Source: Apium graveolens (taxonomy: Eukaryota; Streptophyta; Magnoliopsida; Apiales; Apiaceae). From it: a stretch of 64,000 bases of DNA. The stretch is from the NCBI RefSeq assembly GCF_009905375.1, contig NC_133650.1, forward strand, positions 146,586,567 through 146,650,566, read 5' to 3'. Positions 10,302 through 23,059 of the stretch are shown here, piece after piece (the first letter of the stretch is position 1; the number at the start of each line of letters is the position of its first letter). A program made the position numbers and the translations under genes. The notes below the pieces were generated by a model. It had not been told where the DNA came from and did no database searches. It worked only from the letters and a program-made list of their open reading frames with translations.

Positions 10302-13300
10302 CTAAGAGAACAAATAAGGATACCGGGAACGCATATCAGACTCTAGCTCCCAAGTTGACTCTTCGACCTTGGGGTTCCTCCAAAGTACTTTTACTAACTT
10401 CACCGACTTATTTCTAAGACTCTTTGCTTACCAGTCGAGTATTTTGACAGGTTGCTCCACAAATGACAGGTCTGCCTGAATTTCTATAGGTTCATATTCT
10501 ATCACATGGTTGGCATCAGGATTGTGCTTCTTAAGCAATGACACATGAAATACATTATGCACATGCTGATACTGAGGCAGTAAGGCTAACTCATAAGCCA
10601 CCTTCCCCACTTTACTCAAAATTTCAATAGGACCAATATATCTAGGCGCTAACTTCCTTTCTTGCCAAATCTAGACAATCCTTTCCTTGGAGATACTTTC
10701 AACAAAACGGCTTCACCCACTTGGAACCTGACATCCTTACATGCTGGATCCGCATACTTTTTTTGCCTATCTTGTGCAGCAAGTAACCTCTTCTGAATTA
10801 ATTTGACTGTCTCATGCAATTGTTGTACCAATTTTTGGCCTAGAATCTTTCCTTCTCCCACTTCATCCCAACTAGTCGGTGATCTGCATTTCCATCCGTA
10901 TAAAGCTTCGTATGGTGGCATGCCAATACTAGAGTGATAGCTGTTATTATAAGAGAATTCTACTAATGGAAGGTGGTCGTCCCAACTTCCCGCAAAATCA
11001 ATTACACAACTGCGCAACATGCCTTCGATTATTTAAATTGTCCTTTCACTTTGACCGCCCGTCTGCGGATGATATGCCGTACTCATATTTAACTTCGTGC
11101 CAAGACTTTCTTGAAATTGCTTCCAGAATCTCGAGTTAAATCGGGGATCTCTGTCTGAAACTATCGATACGGGCACGCCATGTCTTAATACGATTTCACG
11201 CACATACAGATGGACCAATCTGTCCAATGAAGACTTCTCATTAATTGGAAGAAAATGCGCCGACTTCGTAAGGTGATAAACTATAACCCATATAGTGTCA
11301 TGTCCGGATTTCATTCATGGTAATCCCACTATAAAGTCCATAACAATGTTTTCCCATTTCCATTCTGGAATCTTTAGGGGCTGAATTAATCCGCTTGGTC
11401 TTTGATATTCTGCCTTCACTTTCTGACAAGTATAACACTTCGCAACCCAGTCTGCCACTTCTCGCTTCATATTTGGCCACCAAAAGTTCTGCTTCAAGTC
11501 TTGATACATCTTGGTGCTACCCGGATGGATTGAAAATCTTGAATTGCGGGCTTCTTGCAATATCTCATTCTTCAATTCAGGTACATTAGGAATCCAAATT
11601 CTTGAGGAGAACCTTAGTATACCTTGCTCATCCCTTTGAGTACCAATCTCTTCTCCGGTTAGCTGGTTATTCTCTTGCTTCATCACTTCTTCCTGACATT
11701 TCTTTATCTTTCCCAATAATGTTGGTTGAAAAGTCATTGTACGACAAACCTCTTCAACTATTCCACAATCACAAAGTTCCAATTCAAATCTCTTAATCTT
11801 TTCAGACAATTCCTTTGGTATTGCTATCATATTCAACCTTTCCTTCCTACTCAAAGCATCGGCTACCACGTTCGCCTTTCCCGGATGATAATTTATCGAA
11901 CAATCATAGTCCTTAATCAATTCCAACCATCTCCTTTGCCTCATGTTGAGCTCCTTCTGAGGGAAAATATACTTTAAACTCTTGTGGTCCGTGTAGATCT
12001 CACACTTTTCCCTGTAAAGGTAATATCTCCAAATCTTAAGTGTAAATACTATAGCTGCTAATTCCAAGTCGTGCGTAGGATACTTCAATTCATATGGTTT
12101 TAACTGTCTTGACGCATACGCAATCACCTTATTATGTTGCATTAGCACACAACCCAGTCCTTTATGTGAAGCATCACTAAAAATCACAAAATTTCCTCGA
12201 TCGTCTGGTAATACTAACACCGGAGCTGTAACCAACCTCTGCTTCAATTTTTGAAAGCTATCTTCACATTCTGCATTCCATTCGAACTTTTGATTCTTCC
12301 TAGTCAACTTAGTCAATGGCGTGGCGATTTTTGAGAAATCTTTAACAAATCTTCTATAATATCCCGCCAATCCTAGAAAACTTTGCACTTCTGTAGGTGT
12401 CTTTGGCCTCTCCCAACTCATAATCGCCTCAATCTTTGCCGGATCTACTTTAACTCCTTCATTTCCAATAACATGTCCCAAAAATTGAACCTCCTTTAAC
12501 CAAAACTCACATTTAGAAAACTTGGCATACTACAAACTTGTTCAAATACTTTTTAAATACCCGGTTCATCAGATCCATAAATGCTGTCGGAGCATTAGTC
12601 AACCCAAAAGGCATTACTAAGAATTGATAATGTCCGTATTTTGTCCTGAATGCTGTCTTTGGGATGTCTTCTTCTTTGATCTTTAATTGATGGTATCCTG
12701 ATCTTAAGTCAATTTCGGAAAAGCACTTTGCTCCTTTCAGCTGATCAAATAGGTCATCTATTCTTGGTAATGGGTAACGGTTCTTAATCGTCATCTTATT
12801 CAACTCCCGACAATCTATACATAACCTCATGCTTCCATCTTTCTTCTTTACGAACAGAATAGGTGCTCCCCATGGCGACGTACTTGGCCGTATCACTCCT
12901 TTGTCCAACAATTCTTGTAGCTTGCTCGCCAACTCTTTCATTTCTGTCGGTGCCATCCTATATGGGGCCTTCGAAACTGGTTCCGTGCCTGGAGCAAGGT
13001 TGATCTCAAACTCGATTTGTCGATCTGGCGGTAAACCTGGTAGTTCGTCTGGAAACACATCTGGAAATTCGTTGACTACGGGAATATCTTCTATGTTGAG
13101 GCTGTCTCTTTCTGAATCTACTACATAAGCTAGGAACGACTTGCAAATGACTTGCAACCTTTCCTAAGCAACTTCTTAGCCTGGACGATTGTAAAAAATA
13201 GTCGCTCTTGCCTCTGTCCCTTAAATACCACTTTCTCTCCACTCTCCGTCTTTAAGTACACCTTCTTGGACTTACAATTTACCTGAGCCTTATTCTTCCC

Positions 13301-14827
13301 TAACCAATCCATGCCTAAGATTATATCAAACTCCCCCAACTTGAAAAGTATCAAGTCGGCTGAAAATTTATGTCCCGAGATATCAATCTCACACTTAGGA
13401 CAGAATTGAGTCACAAGAACCTTCTCTTGATTCGCAATTACCACATTTATTACCTCGTTCATAGCCATTTTATCACTTTGAAGTTTATTAACAAAAGTTT
13501 CTGATATAAAAGATCTCGTCGCTCTAGAATCAATCAATACTTTAGCTTCGACATTATTTAATAAAAGTGTACCTGCTATCACCTCAGAATTCTGAACAAC
13601 GTTCTTCATTTTTAAATCGAATGTCCTTGCCGTTGCTTGCGGAGTTTTTGTAGGTGGTGGAGGTAATGCCAATACCTCAGCTGGCATGCTTGCACTAGTA
13701 TTTGTCACGTTCATCAAAGCTTTGACTGGTCCGGTTGACTTGCACTCCCTAGCTATGTGTCCAGTCTTTCCACACTTGTAGCATGTAACTCCCGGCTTCG
13801 GTATCTTACACTCGTTAGCCAAATGTCCCTTCTGGTTACATCTATAGCATATCATGTTCAGCTTATTACACACTCCGGGGTGTCTTTTTCCATAATGCTT
13901 GTATTCTGATCTCTGAAATCTATTTTCTCCAACTTGCCCTTGGCTTGCCTGATTGTTCCCCTTTGATTCTTGTCTTTTATTCAAATTTCCCTTCTTCTGA
14001 AAATTTCCGCCTTTGTGGAATCCAATCCTTTTCACACTCCTTTCTTGTGAGCTTCCAACTTCAGACTTTTCTCCATATAATGGAACCTTTCTCTTCTTGT
14101 TATCTTTTTCCTTCCTTGACTGCATCCCATTACTCTCAATCAGAGCAGCTTTCTATACTAATCCTGCATAAGTATCAAGCTCAAACATAGCCACTCTATC
14201 TCTGATCCAAGACTCTAATCCTTGTTGGAATCTTTTTGCTTTTTCCTTCTCACTGTTGGTATACTTTGTCACAAACCTTGACAACTCTGTAAACTTCTTC
14301 TCATACTCCAATACAGTCATACTCCATTGCTTCAATTCAAGAAATTTAGGCTCCATCTGATTCTGCATGTACTTAGGGTAATACTTTTCCAGAAATAACT
14401 TCTTAAATCTTTCCCAAGAAACTTGCTGATTTGCCTCCATAGCTTTCACTGAATCCCACCAATAGATGACTTCGCCCTTCAGGAAGTAAGTAGCATATGG
14501 TGTCTTCTGATCGTCCCCTAACTGTACCAATTCAAAAGCTCTTTCCATTTCCTTAATCCATGTGTTAGCTATTACTGGGTCAGTGGTATCATGAAATGCA
14601 AGTGGGTTCACATTCTGAAAAGCCTTGAAAGTGACAATTTGTCTAGGTGGTACTGGTGGATCAGGTGGTTCGTGTGGTTCACGGTTATCTTGGTTTTCAA
14701 AATATTGTTGAAGAGTTCTTTGTTGTTGAGCTATATCATTTGTTTGTTTTTGTAAGGTTTCCAGTAATCGAAGAATATTAGGATATGTGGTAGATGTGGT
14801 TGTTGGGTTCTTCTTTTTGGGTGGCAT
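10302..14827 (-). pseudogene. gag-pol: Gag-Pol of element B with RT catalytic-loop deletion
   Basis: Order from 14827 downward: Gag core, zinc knuckles (near 13740-13900), protease (DSRATRSF near 13530; the usual DSGA is changed), RT, RNase H ([10 protein letters not shown], then YTDHKSLKY), integrase zinc region ([11 protein letters not shown], then CYTCQKVK), integrase core ([24 protein letters not shown]) and a chromodomain (EQPVKILD to TWELES), ending at 10302-10304. Damage: a stop near 14150 in Gag, a frame change near 13150, and a deletion of about 100 bp near 12530 that removes the FIDD metal-binding motif and shifts the frame. There is also a stop at 11315 at the integrase core, a stop near 11030 and a frameshift near 10640. 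The retained chromodomain and single gag-pol layout fit the Tekay/Del lineage. Confidence 0.9.
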
Positions 14828-15141
14828 GATCCTGAAATAAAAATTATATCAAAACAGGTATGAACAATAAGAAAATTCGAGGCTAGGGTGTCACATGACA
14901 TTCTGTTAACATATGGGTCGGGTTTCAAATTAAACAATAAGGGTGATGCATATAAAGGCGAAAAAAACAATTGAAAGCAAATAGAACAATAGTGCATAAT
15001 AATTGAAATTTTAAGGTCAAGGTACATCAAGATTAGAATAAAGTCTGAATCTAAGGACAAGATGCTTAATTAAAGGAAATCAACAGGGAATTCTACAAGG
15101 TCCAACAATACAACAACATGAAAGGTAGATAATGGAAAGAA
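14828..15141 (-). other. Spacer between ORF0 relic and gag, element B
   Basis: This corresponds to 3711-4034 of A. On the minus strand it ends TTTATTTCAG|GATC before the gag ATG, the same acceptor-like sequence and spacing as in A. I see no gene in it. Confidence 0.4.
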
Positions 15142-15495
15142 CTAAGGCTCCTCTCCGTCAGAACGGGTTCTGGTAGTCTTATCCTCTCGATGTGTCTTCA
15201 CAATACTCTGGAGCTCGTCCACAACCATCTGGATGATATACTGGCTGGTACGGTCTCAGTGTGATGGCATCTCATCAAGCTTAGTGTTGACATACTGAAC
15301 CAAAGTCTCAAGTCTCGCAGTCATCTGCTCCTTAGGCTTTCCTTCATAGTTTCGGCTGTTCGGATACACGTTCTTCAATCGGTCTAACAGTCGATCGTAC
15401 TTGCCCTGAAGCATGTCGAACTAGCGCCTCAACTCAGCATACACGGAGAAAGAAAAGGTGTCAGTCGGCTCAGATGATGAGGAATGCGCCCTTTG
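15142..15495 (-). pseudogene. Decayed ORF0 exon 2, element B
   Basis: This is the counterpart of 3360-3710 in A and 63486-63842 in F. It ends with the same Glu-Pro-stop as F. A TAG near 15424 interrupts the helical part (the codon after Arg in the RREF segment of F), and the acceptor dinucleotide AG reads AA (complement at 15496-15497). The 5' LTR exon 1 has also lost its ATG (ATA) and K9 has become R. All three parts of the predicted gene are therefore broken in this dead copy. Confidence 0.6.
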
Positions 15496-15630
15496 TTGAC
15501 AAACAATACATAGATATATATAAGAGGAGTATTAATAATAAATTCGCTTAACCTACTCTCTCGCATAATATCCTATAACTTATACATATATCCTATAACC
15601 TATTTGGGCTTTCCAGGGACTCTAAACCGT

Positions 15631-15643
15631 AGCTCTGATACCA
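15631..15643 (-). promoter_or_regulatory. Primer-binding site, element B
   Basis: The complement reads TGGTATCAGAGCT, identical to A, a few bases from the LTR end TGTCACGCCCC at 15649. Confidence 0.9.
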
Positions 15644-15648
15644 AAACC

Positions 15649-16829
15649 TGTCACGCCCCGACTTAACAATATATATTATACAACTTATTACAATAGTTAA
15701 CAAAATAATAAATACATCCGAGTCCAAGATCTTACAGTTTAGGGTTTGGAACAGCCCAACACTATTAACTATTATAACCTAATTTTTAATATCGAGTCCT
15801 CACATAAAATAGTCACTTATTCTACCTGAACTCGAACATATGAATTGGCATCACAAGTCCTACGCGCTGTCTGCTTGAATCTAACTATATCTGCTAGCTG
15901 TAATATTAGGGTGAAAGCAAGTAGTGAGCCAAATGCTCAACAAGTGTTATACAATACAATACATAAAACAAAATAAAGGAGTAACAATGTGAAGGAAGAG
16001 CTAATAATAACAAAAGATAAACTTTTGGGTGATGGCATCATTTACTTGTAACAAAACAATTCAAAACCATTTCTTTATCAAAAACCATTTTATGACGCTA
16101 CAGATTACAGCCGGTGATCAGCCACGAAGTAATCCCGAACCTCGCTGGGTTCTAGAACATTAATGGGATCCCTAGGAAACTTTTAATCCTACAAATTAAG
16201 AGCGGAAAGGACTTGCGTCTCAGTCCAGATCCACTATTTAAAGAGAATATTTGTCCCCCTTTGGGACTAGAAATCCAAATTTTAACCTTTTTATTTAAAA
16301 AGAACTGATGCCAATTGATAGTTACTTTCTTAAACAGTGACCATCTTTATCAAGGGTTCTAGATCAATTTTGAAGCACTGGGAATAGGTCCACTAAATTT
16401 CAAGGCCATTATCCATTAGACTATACTTTATCAAGGGAATTTCAAGGTTTCTATTTACAAGGATTTTGACAATGAGATTTAGCAAGGTTATCGGATAGTA
16501 TGAAGGAACAAAGTCAAACTAGGTTCAAGGTAATGATTCCAGATAAGACATAGGTATTAAAATGTAAAGAAGGTGAACATCAGTTCAAGGTATAACAGAG
16601 TATCATGCTTTAGGGTAAGGATAGGGTTATCAAGCAATCATGAACAAACGTTAAGGAATAACTGACTTTTAGGTATCAAGACAAAGTTACTGATCGAGTA
16701 TAACTTGTACATGGTTCAACATCACAATTACTTTGGTATACTAGCATGGTATGATATTTTGATTTACTTGCATAGCAATCTTCAAGTAAAGTTAAACTAC
16801 TTGTAATAAACACTTGAGGGTTCATGGCA
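15649..16829 (-). repeat. 5' LTR of element B, inner part
   Basis: This is the inner (3') part of the LTR, up to the insertion of copia element C. It ends in the target duplication TGGCA at 16825-16829. The ORF0 exon 1 counterpart is near 15840-15900; its ATG is mutated to ATA, but CAG|GTAGAA is retained. Confidence 0.9.
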
Positions 16830-17445
16830 TGTTAGATATATTTGTGATGTCATGTCTAATAATGATTTATGTTTAGTTTTCAGATCTTGACTACTAATAG
16901 GACAAATCAGGACTTAACTGGAAATCAATACTTATATTGAAGTTAGAACTTAAGATATCAGAACTTAAGTTATCAGAACTTAAGATATCAGAAGATATTC
17001 ATCAGAAGACAATATCAGGACTTAAGAAGACTTTCAGATAAGGAAGGTGGCTGATTGAAAGGAAAGAAGATCAAGACTAAAACAAGAAGAAATATGCATG
17101 GAGAAGAATTCTATGAAGAATAGAAGACTTGGAGGAAAAGATAACTAATTGATATATTTTAGGATACAAAATTATATTCGATATCAATTAGAGATTAACT
17201 TGTAACTGGGTGGTATATAAACACAGCATAGGATTTACACTATATGTGTTATCATTATCGAGAATATTATTCATTGTAACCATAGCAGCTCTCAAGATAT
17301 TTGTTCATCACTAAGAGAGAACGGTTCCATTGCAATACTGTTTTATTAATAAGATTATTATGTTTTTCATACTTGTGTTCTTAATTCGATTTGATTGTAG
17401 TATACACTGTATTCAACCCCCTTCTACAGTGTGTGTGACCTAACA
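16830..17445 (+). repeat. 5' LTR of element C
   Basis: 616 bp, TGTTAGATAT to GACCTAACA. A core promoter is visible as TATATAAAC at 17214-17222. Near 16945-16995 a short motif, cagaacttaag with tatcag spacing, occurs three times; related ttctgat motifs recur through the interior. Confidence 0.95.
17214..17222 (+). promoter_or_regulatory. TATA box in LTR of element C
   Basis: TATATAAAC within GGTATATAAACACAGC, preserved in the 3' LTR at 23452-23460 and similar in element D. The position about 385 bp into a 616-bp LTR is normal for a copia U3. Confidence 0.6.
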
Positions 17446-17447
17446 AG

Positions 17448-17460
17448 TGGTATCAGAGCC
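17448..17460 (+). promoter_or_regulatory. Primer-binding site, element C
   Basis: TGGTATCAGAGCC two bases after the 5' LTR end, the initiator Met-tRNA type common in copia/SIRE elements. Confidence 0.92.
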
Positions 17461-17499
17461 AATATGTTAACACATATACAGTAAAGATCCAAAACAATC

Positions 17500-18047
17500 A
17501 TGTCTGAAGAAGAACAAACTCCAACCAAGCCCACCAAAACTTAAGAAACTCCAAAGACTCAAATCCACAGTCGATATGAGATTATTAGGGTTCCCATGCT
17601 GAGACCTTCTGAATATCCCATATGGAAAGTGAGGATGGCTATGTTTCCGGAAGCTGCCAATTTCTTGGAGGCAGATTGGTTTCTTAGTTTAGCAAGAAAC
17701 AAAAGTCAATTTCCACATCAACTGTAGAGGCAGAGTACATTATTACAGGAAGCTGTTGTGCACAAATTCTTTGGCTGAAGAATCAGTTACTGGATTATGG
17801 GTTAGAATTTTCTAAAATCCCTATTTACTGTGATAATCAAAGTGCTATTGCTATGACAGGTAATCCAGTTCAGCACTCAATGACAAAGCACATCAGCATT
17901 AGGTACCACTTCATAAGGGAACATGTGATGGAAGGTACAGTGGAATTGCATTTTGTTCCAACAGATCAACAACTAGCAGATATCTTCACAAAACCACTAT
18001 GTGAAGCTACTTTTACAAGATTGGTAAATAAATTTGGAATGGTTTAG
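17500..18047 (+). pseudogene. Gag N-terminus fused to copia RNase H C-terminus
   Basis: From ATG at 17500 the frame encodes a copia Gag start (acidic start, then VPMLRPSEYPIWKVRMAMF), broken by a TAA after 14 codons. Near 17660-17690 it passes, with a frame change, into the end of copia RNase H: VEAEYIITGSCCAQILWL, YCDNQSAIAM, HISIRYHFIREHV and the closing ADIFTKPL segment, stopping at 18045-18047. Everything between (zinc knuckle, protease, integrase, RT) is deleted. The last 64 residues from 17853 are open, but this is only a fragment of the polyprotein and has no catalytic capacity by itself. Confidence 0.88.
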
Positions 18048-19551
18048 GTTCTTTCTCTAAATCTGTTTAGTTTATGTTCTGATACATCAGACTTTATGAT
18101 CAGTATTTACAGATATTACTATCTTTATGTAATATGTGCTCAAATTGAAAGTTACCTAAGTGCTGATTGTTGTCTGATGTGAATTTCTAAACTCTGATAG
18201 TGATATGAATGTTTTGTGACTATTCAATCCAATGAGGATAAATGTGCTAGATGCTGACCTAGTAGTCTCTAATATACTAAAAATCCCATGTTTGAAGTCA
18301 TTGTTTATTTGGAAATCTTTTAACACAAGCAAATTCTGATATTGAGTTTGGTTAGGTTTACTTTGTGTATCTTATTACTAAGTCAAAAAACTAGAATTAT
18401 GCTTCTTATCTGTTAAGTTTTGATGTTGGTAAATCTTATGGATGTACAAAGTGCTGATAAGCCTCACTTATCAAAAGAAAAAGTATAGAAAAGAAATAAA
18501 TATTAGGTACTCCTTTGAGATCTAGAGAAAAATATATGTGGAAGGGAAGACCCAAGTGCATTGTTTGTATTAAGTAATATGCATTAGAAAAGCAAAATAA
18601 AATTTTCTTGGTGACTTTTCGCATTTTCTGATTACTGGAGAAATACTCTGATAATAGCATAAATTCTGATAAGCAGTCGTGACTCACTTACACTGAGAAG
18701 CCACTGTTAAAAGGAATTTCAAAAGATGCATAAAATGAGCACAAAATAGTTGAGGTGGACTCATGCATGAACTCATTCTATAGCAGACTTCAGACTAATG
18801 ACAAATTTTGAGCAAAGTTCTTAGTTATGCCTTATTTCTAAGATGTACTAAAGTGAATCAGACTTTACTTTTTGTCTGATATTTAGCTCAAAGCACACAC
18901 TTACACTCCATATGAATGATGAAAATTACTGTGGTGATCAATGTTGTTTTAGATGAACAATTTAAGTGTTAGTTGCATAAATTCTGAGGACAAATTCTGA
19001 TGGAAGTTCTGATGATTAAGTTCTGCTGAAACCATATCAGTATTTGTGTGAAGAATTACAGAAATAAACATTCACTTTTTGAGTACAGGAGACATATTCT
19101 GATGATCTTTAAATTCTGATAATAATCAAGTTCTGATGCTTACGTGGCAGTATTTATTTACTTGATTTATTTTTGGTCAATACTTGAACGGTTATATTTT
19201 ATCAGAATATTGGTTTAAGTGAGGTAAAGACAGTAATAATCATTTGTTTAGTGGGAACAGTTTTTTTTTTTGAAAAACTGCTTGTGCATAGTAATCATTA
19301 CTTATTTCCCGTGCCCATTAACTTTTGTCTTAACTACTGCATGGCTGACAGGTGTAAAGTCTGTTCCACTTCTCAATAATTGCTGTCAAGTGGAACGTAT
19401 AAGTAAAAGAGATAAAAGATTTTAAAATCTTCTACTTGCATTTCTTTCTATACTCTCTCGCTTTTTCTTATTTTCTCATATTCTCTGACGGTTTTCTATC
19501 CAGACATTTTATCAAACACCTTTCAGGAACTCTAAATTTTCACTCATTTTC
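18048..19551 (+). other. Non-coding spacer rich in TTCTGAT motifs, element C
   Basis: About 1.5 kb between pol and the env-like region. No frame here is convincing. The hexamer TCTGAT recurs at least a dozen times (for example near 18073, 18190, 18332, 18645, 18662, 18990, 19002, 19092, 19110 and 19127), often as AAATTCTGAT or AAGTTCTGAT. The same words occur in the LTRs of C and D. A poly-T run occurs at about 19261-19271. Confidence 0.6.
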
Positions 19552-22500
19552 AATGGCACCTAAGGATATAATCTTTAATGGAGCAAAGTTCGTCCCGAAC
19601 AACTACACTGCCATTCTCACTAAGAGTGAAGCTCCTTCGGAACTTCATTTTATTCAGGATTTCTTATCTAATAGTGAAATTGGGTTCGCTTTGACGCAAC
19701 CATCCACTTTATCTGGAACTCAAGTTCTGACGTTCTGGAGAACGGGACTCTATGATGATGGTGGTAAGGATGGGACTCCAAGCATCATTTTTACAGCAAA
19801 GGAGGTGGAGTACGTTGTTACTCCGGCAACAGATCGAAAAGCTCTACACCTACCTGAAAACTGTCAATTTAGTTATGCTGTGGAGGAGCCCTTGCTACAA
19901 CAAATGATGGATAATCTAGGGTATGAAAAGAGTTTGGCTAAGATGGGTCAACTCAAACGCCCATATATTCGAAGGGAATGGAGCTTCTTCTTCGATTGCA
20001 TCACGAATACGTTTGGGTTTTGAGACCCCTTAGAATTCCTTTAACTAGTAAAGTAAGCTCTAGTAAATGCTGATTCTGATACCTATTCATTGCTATATCC
20101 TAATGTCCAACCCACCAACACACAACAGCCATCAGAACCCACCATTAACCAAACACAACAACCACAACCATCAGTACATAATCAGGTGAAGCCTTCTCCT
20201 TCTAGAGCAAAGAGGACTAAGACAGTACCTCGGGCACAACAGAAAAGAAGGAAGATGATTTTAAGAGATGAGTCTAATGATGAGGTACAGGTTCAACCAT
20301 CATAACCTGTTGCTGAAGTAGCTGAGAAGGTCTCTTCTCAGAAAGCTCAAGAAACTGGGAGTTCTAGGCCCCTGAAAAGGCTTAGGAAGCTAAAATTCTA
20401 ATGATCAAACTCCCAGAGTCTCTCCATCAGCTAAGAGACTCAAAAAGCAAAGAGCAAGGAGGGCTGTAGAATCATCAATCTCTGAAGAAGAAATGGAAGC
20501 AGCATCTCTGGAAGGGGGTCAGGAATCTCTGATCCTAGAAGAACCTACTGTAGTTGAATCTCTTCCAAGTGCTAAGCCAGAAACTACTCAAATGCCTACA
20601 CCTCCTGTGTCTCTAATACACTCTCCAGTACATGTTGAAAACCCAGGCACAAGTGCTGAAATTGATATCAATAACTTGGATGTGCCTTTGGTCTTGTATC
20701 TGGAAGCTCCATCCACTTCACATCATCCTTAGCACACTCCACCAGCAACTCCATTGCTAGATGCTGATGTTCATACAGACGAATCTTCTATTACTTTACA
20801 TACAATTATTCTATCACAAGATGGTGATACTGAAGATTCTGCAAGTTCTGTTAAAATAAATGCTGACAATACTGGTGAAGCTGCTACAAATGTAAATGCT
20901 GATGTAGCTGGTCCTTCAGGATATGCACCTCTGCAAACAATTGATAAAGCTGATTTGATTAAGAAGTTTGTGAGAGAGGATGCACCAGTACCTTGGAGTG
21001 AAACCTCCAGAGGAAGAGAGTGGATCAAGGAGTGGGACAAAGTTAATTTTATTTCTACTGCAAATATTCTTGCTGAGCACCTGGCTAAAGCTGATGAGAT
21101 GCTAGTGAATGATGACTTCAAAGCACAGCTCAGAGTTACTGCATTGAGTACTAGGAACCTTCAAGGTCAACACTAAATAACTCAAGCCAAGGTGGACAAA
21201 CTTCAAGAAACACTGATTAAGAAAGACATGAATGTCACATTGGATAAGAAAAGGTTTTTTAAGCCAGCCTTTGACCGCATTGGGTATATAGAAAAGACTC
21301 AAGAAAAGTAGCAAGCTCAACTATTTGATATTTTAAAGAATCAAGCAACTCAACAAGATCAACTCAATGAAATCCAAAACTCTGTGGAATTTCTTGTCTC
21401 CCTGCTTCTACCAGATGATGCCAAAAAAGGGGAGAAAGTAATTAAGTCCAAATGCACAACTGATCAACCACTGAAGGGTAAGGATGATGATAATGAAGAC
21501 CAGGGAAACTCTGAAAGGAGTAGAGGTCTAAGTCAAGGCAGGGGTTCTTTATCAAGCAAAGCCAGAAATACAAGTCAAATAGCAAGTTCTGATGCTGGGA
21601 GAAGAACAAGTTCTGATACTGGTAAAAGGATAAGTTGTAATGAACAAACTCTGAAACTTGATGAAGTGATCTCAAAAAGGCTGTTCCTAAAGGATAATCC
21701 AGCCATGGATTTTGAAAGCCTGATGGAAGAAGAGATTAGACTGAAAGCTGAAAATGACAAATCTAAGTCAAAGACTAAAGCTCAAGTCATAGCAAAGAAA
21801 CCACCTAAGCCTAAGGGCATTGTGATCAAAGAGAGGAAAAATACTGAGGCATCTAAGGCCAAGTCCAAATCACAGGTGGAAGTTGATCCTAGATTCAAGG
21901 GTAAGGCAAAAGTCGATGAACCTGTAAAGATATATATACCAACCATGGATCTGGAAGCAAAATCTGATGAAGATACAAATTTGATTTTGAAGAAGAAAAG
22001 GAATATTCAAGCAACCTCTGACAGAGCTCAAGTTGTCTTGACATCAGAAGAAAAGGAAACCTCTGACATTGCTCATGTTAAACCTTCAACAGTTCTACTA
22101 CCTGGATTTACTAAAGCTCAACAATATGCTCAACCGATGAAGAATTTAACAAATGTTTTTAAGGGTAGATTGCTCCAAGGGAAGGAAGCTAGAGACAAAA
22201 CAGGACTGGGTAATGCTGATGAGAAAAGAGTAAACAACTCTACCTCAGATCCTACATCTCTTTCTGAACCAGGATTAGGGACAACTCCAGAAAGACTAAA
22301 TCAATTGGAATCTTTACAGATGGTTTACAACTCCAAGCCGAAAGAAGATATAATAATTTATTTTATGACAGATGGGAGAGTATTCCAGATAAGAAAGGAT
22401 GCAATTCGGTTGAAGTATTATGAAGAACCACAACATGTTTTATTTCTACTTCAAGTGAAGAACAGGTCAACAGATGGTGCTTCCAGTTACTTAAAATCTG

Positions 22501-22865
22501 ATATTCAAAGAGAGAAGAAACTTTACTCTGTAAAGTCTGACATACCATACTATCCAAAGTACAGAGCTCACAATGGTGAATTAGTTGAGATGAAGCCTAA
22601 TACCGCCAAGATCACTACATTTCTGGGTATTAAGGGTGTTGAATTTAATCTGGAGTCTGACAAAGCTTATCTGATCAAACTGGATCGGGAAATAAGGAAA
22701 ACAAAGATTAATAATCTCAGGGCTGCTATATTTCGGACTAGAGAAGATACATCTGAACTTAAAGATGCTAAAAGGAGGATGATAAATGAACTTGAATATG
22801 CTGAGAGAACTCTTCTGAATAACTATCTCAGAACAACTCCTGACATTCAAGAGATCAAACACTGA
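19552..22865 (+). pseudogene. SIRE-like env-like 3' ORF, element C (disrupted)
   Basis: The region after pol, where SIRE-type elements carry their env-like gene. ATG at 19552 starts MAPKDIIFNGAKF, which is more plausible than the upstream ATG-less extension. The first segment (19552-20023) is a globular domain with FWRTGLYDDGG and YVVTPATDRKALHLPE. Then come Pro/Gln- and Lys/Arg-rich segments (20090-20305, 20493-20732), a conserved module APVPWSETSRGREW (20754-21176), a coiled-coil-like stretch, and a Lys-rich tail (21384-22865). Stops at about 20023, 20305, 20732, 21176 and 21309 and frame changes break it. The parts align with D (46315-48563). I see no clear signal peptide or fusion peptide. 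'Env-like' is the family name, not a demonstrated role. Confidence 0.75.
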
Positions 22866-23059
22866 AGCCAAGTCAAGAACTATAACTGTTAAATTTTGAA
22901 GGATATACAGGCTAAAGATGATATCAGACTTTAAGGATGGTAAAAGCTACAAGGACTGTGAGTTGTAGTTATCTAGTCAAATTCTCATATACATTTGTAC
23001 TTAATATTTTTGACATCATCAAATATCTATTGAACTTGTATATTATGCTAATTTATAAG
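22866..23059 (+). other. 3' untranslated region of element C
   Basis: 194 bp, AT-rich, between the env-like stop and the polypurine tract. No gene seen. Confidence 0.6.

Noticed and set aside
19436..20023. Possible host gene, since the protein looks globular and unlike Gag or Pol
   Set aside because: It lies between matching LTRs, PBS and polypurine tract of C and is continuous with sequence homologous to D, so it belongs to the retrotransposon.
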